Shown here: piece after piece, positions 63,256 through 64,000 of the stretch
Layout of the letters: the number at the start of each line of letters is the position of its first letter
How positions within the stretch are numbered: the first letter of the stretch is position 1
Source: Streptococcus sp. WB01_FAA12
GTDB lineage: Bacteria > Bacillota > Bacilli > Lactobacillales > Streptococcaceae
Direction of reading: 5' to 3'
Length of the DNA stretch: 64,000 bases
Assembly (NCBI RefSeq): GCF_012843315.1
Contig: NZ_JABAEX010000001.1
Location: 558,001 to 622,000 of the forward strand
Made by a program: the position numbers and the translations under genes
The notes under the pieces: generated by a model
What the model saw: only the letters and a program-made list of their open reading frames with translations
What the model was told of the DNA's origin: nothing
Database searches by the model: none

Positions 63256-63288
63256 TCAAAAAGATCTGGAAATGTCTTCCCAGATCTT
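63256..63288 (-). terminator. Rho-independent terminator after der
   Basis: A 9-bp perfect stem AAGATCTGG/CCAGATCTT with a 10-nt loop, followed on the minus strand by TTTTTGATAG. It begins 7 bp after the der stop. Confidence 0.88.
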
Positions 63289-63294
63289 GCTTGT

Positions 63295-64000
63295 TTATTT
63301 CCGCTTTCTCGCGATCAAGTGAATCGGTGTTCCCTCAAAAACAAAGGCCTTGCGGATTTGATTTTCCAAGAAACGCAGGTAAGAGAAGTGCATGAGTTCT
63401 TCTTCATTGACAAAGATGACAAAGGTTGGTGGTTTGGTTGCCACTTGGGTTGCGTAGAAAATCTTGAGGCGTTTCCCTTTGTCTGTCGGTGTTGGATTGA
63501 TGGCAATGGCATCCATAATCACATCGTTCAAGACTGCTGATGGAATCCGAGTGTTTTGACTCTCGCTAATTTGCTTGATCATCTCAGGCAGTTTATGGAG
63601 ACGTTGCTTGGTCAAAGCTGATACAAAGACAATCGGTGCGTAAGGCAGATATTGGAACTGCTCACGGATATCCTCTTCCCATTTTTTCATGGTGTGGTTG
63701 TCTTTCTCAAGAGTATCCCACTTATTGACCACGATGATCATCCCTTTACCGGCTTCATGGGCAAAACCTGCGATACGTTTGTCGTACTCACGGATACCTT
63801 CTTCGGCATTGAGGACCATCAAGACCACGTCAGAACGGTCAATGGCACGCATGGCACGCATGACAGAATATTTCTCCGTATTTTCATAAACTTTACCAGA
63901 CTTACGCATACCAGCTGTATCAATCATGGTAAACTCTTGACCATCCGTATCTGTAAAATGGGTATCAATGGCATCACGCGTTGTTCCAGCTACTGGACTA
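63295..64000 (-). CDS. der: Ribosome biogenesis GTPase Der (EngA), N-terminus cut by window edge
   Basis: C-terminal part (about 235 residues) of the double-GTPase Der, needed for 50S assembly. The second GTPase domain shows G2 [11 protein letters not shown]3 DTAGMR and G4 NKWD, followed by the KH-like C-terminal domain ending in ARKRK. The frame is open through base 64000; the first GTPase domain and the G1 of the second lie outside the window. Confidence 0.96.
   Translation of the reverse strand, partial: SPVAGTTRDAIDTHFTDTDGQEFTMIDTAGMRKSGKVYENTEKYSVMRAMRAIDRSDVVLMVLNAEEGIREYDKRIAGFAHEAGKGMIIVVNKWDTLEKDNHTMKKWEEDIREQFQYLPYAPIVFVSALTKQRLHKLPEMIKQISESQNTRIPSAVLNDVIMDAIAINPTPTDKGKRLKIFYATQVATKPPTFVIFVNEEELMHFSYLRFLENQIRKAFVFEGTPIHLIARKRK

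Overview
The window reads as chromosome of a Mitis-group Streptococcus. The gene order (rapZ-ridA-engB-clpX-dfr, cmk, galE, rpsO, gpmA, ileS-divIVA-ylm-ftsZ-ftsA, murF-ddl-recR-pbp2b, a nan/sat sialic-acid locus, recG-alr-acpS-aroG-secA, der) matches the pneumococcal backbone as I remember it. DHFR, FtsA, PBP2b, the DivIVA tail and the NanA tail differ enough from remembered S. pneumoniae sequences that S. mitis, S. oralis or a close relative is more likely. A BOX element, a T-box in front of ileS and strong SD sites fit this. Nearly all genes are on the minus strand; the plus-strand genes are a ferredoxin, plsC and nanR.

Layout. 1-5 kb: RapZ (cut by the left edge), RidA, EngB, ClpX, a 56-aa membrane protein, DHFR, Cmk and a LysM protein. 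5-10 kb: ferredoxin (+), a GT2 glycosyltransferase, GalE, an FAD oxidoreductase, a NIF3-family protein and TrmK. 10-17 kb: a P-type ATPase and plsC (+), then an accessory-looking iron/siderophore block (esterase, lipoprotein, ATPase, FecCD permease) ending at a duplicated rpsO terminator. 17-22 kb: rpsO, an ABC/FtsX exporter and gpmA. 22-32 kb: ileS with T-box and the division cluster divIVA-ylmH-ylmG-sepF-ylmE-ftsZ-ftsA. 32-39 kb: a YwaF-like membrane protein, a broken NUDIX gene, murF, ddl, recR and pbp2b.

39-54 kb is the sialic-acid region: nanR (+), an insertion scar with a BOX element, a methyltransferase and a dead serine-recombinase fragment, then nanK, nanL, a YesL-like protein, a YhcH-like protein, satC, satB, satA, nanE, the LPxTG sialidase nanA and the acetyl esterase axe. 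NanA releases sialic acid, SatABC imports it, NanL splits it to ManNAc and pyruvate, NanK phosphorylates ManNAc and NanE epimerises the product. Four promoters (nanL-nanK, nanE-sat, nanA, axe) share a TGAAAGTAGTTTCA-type palindrome at a fixed distance upstream of the -35 box. That is the layout expected for an activator, and NanR is the obvious candidate.

54-64 kb is housekeeping: a 23-aa ORF, recG, alr, acpS, two tandem DAHP synthases, secA, two small membrane proteins and der (cut by the right edge). No rRNA, tRNA, CRISPR array or intact insertion sequence was seen.
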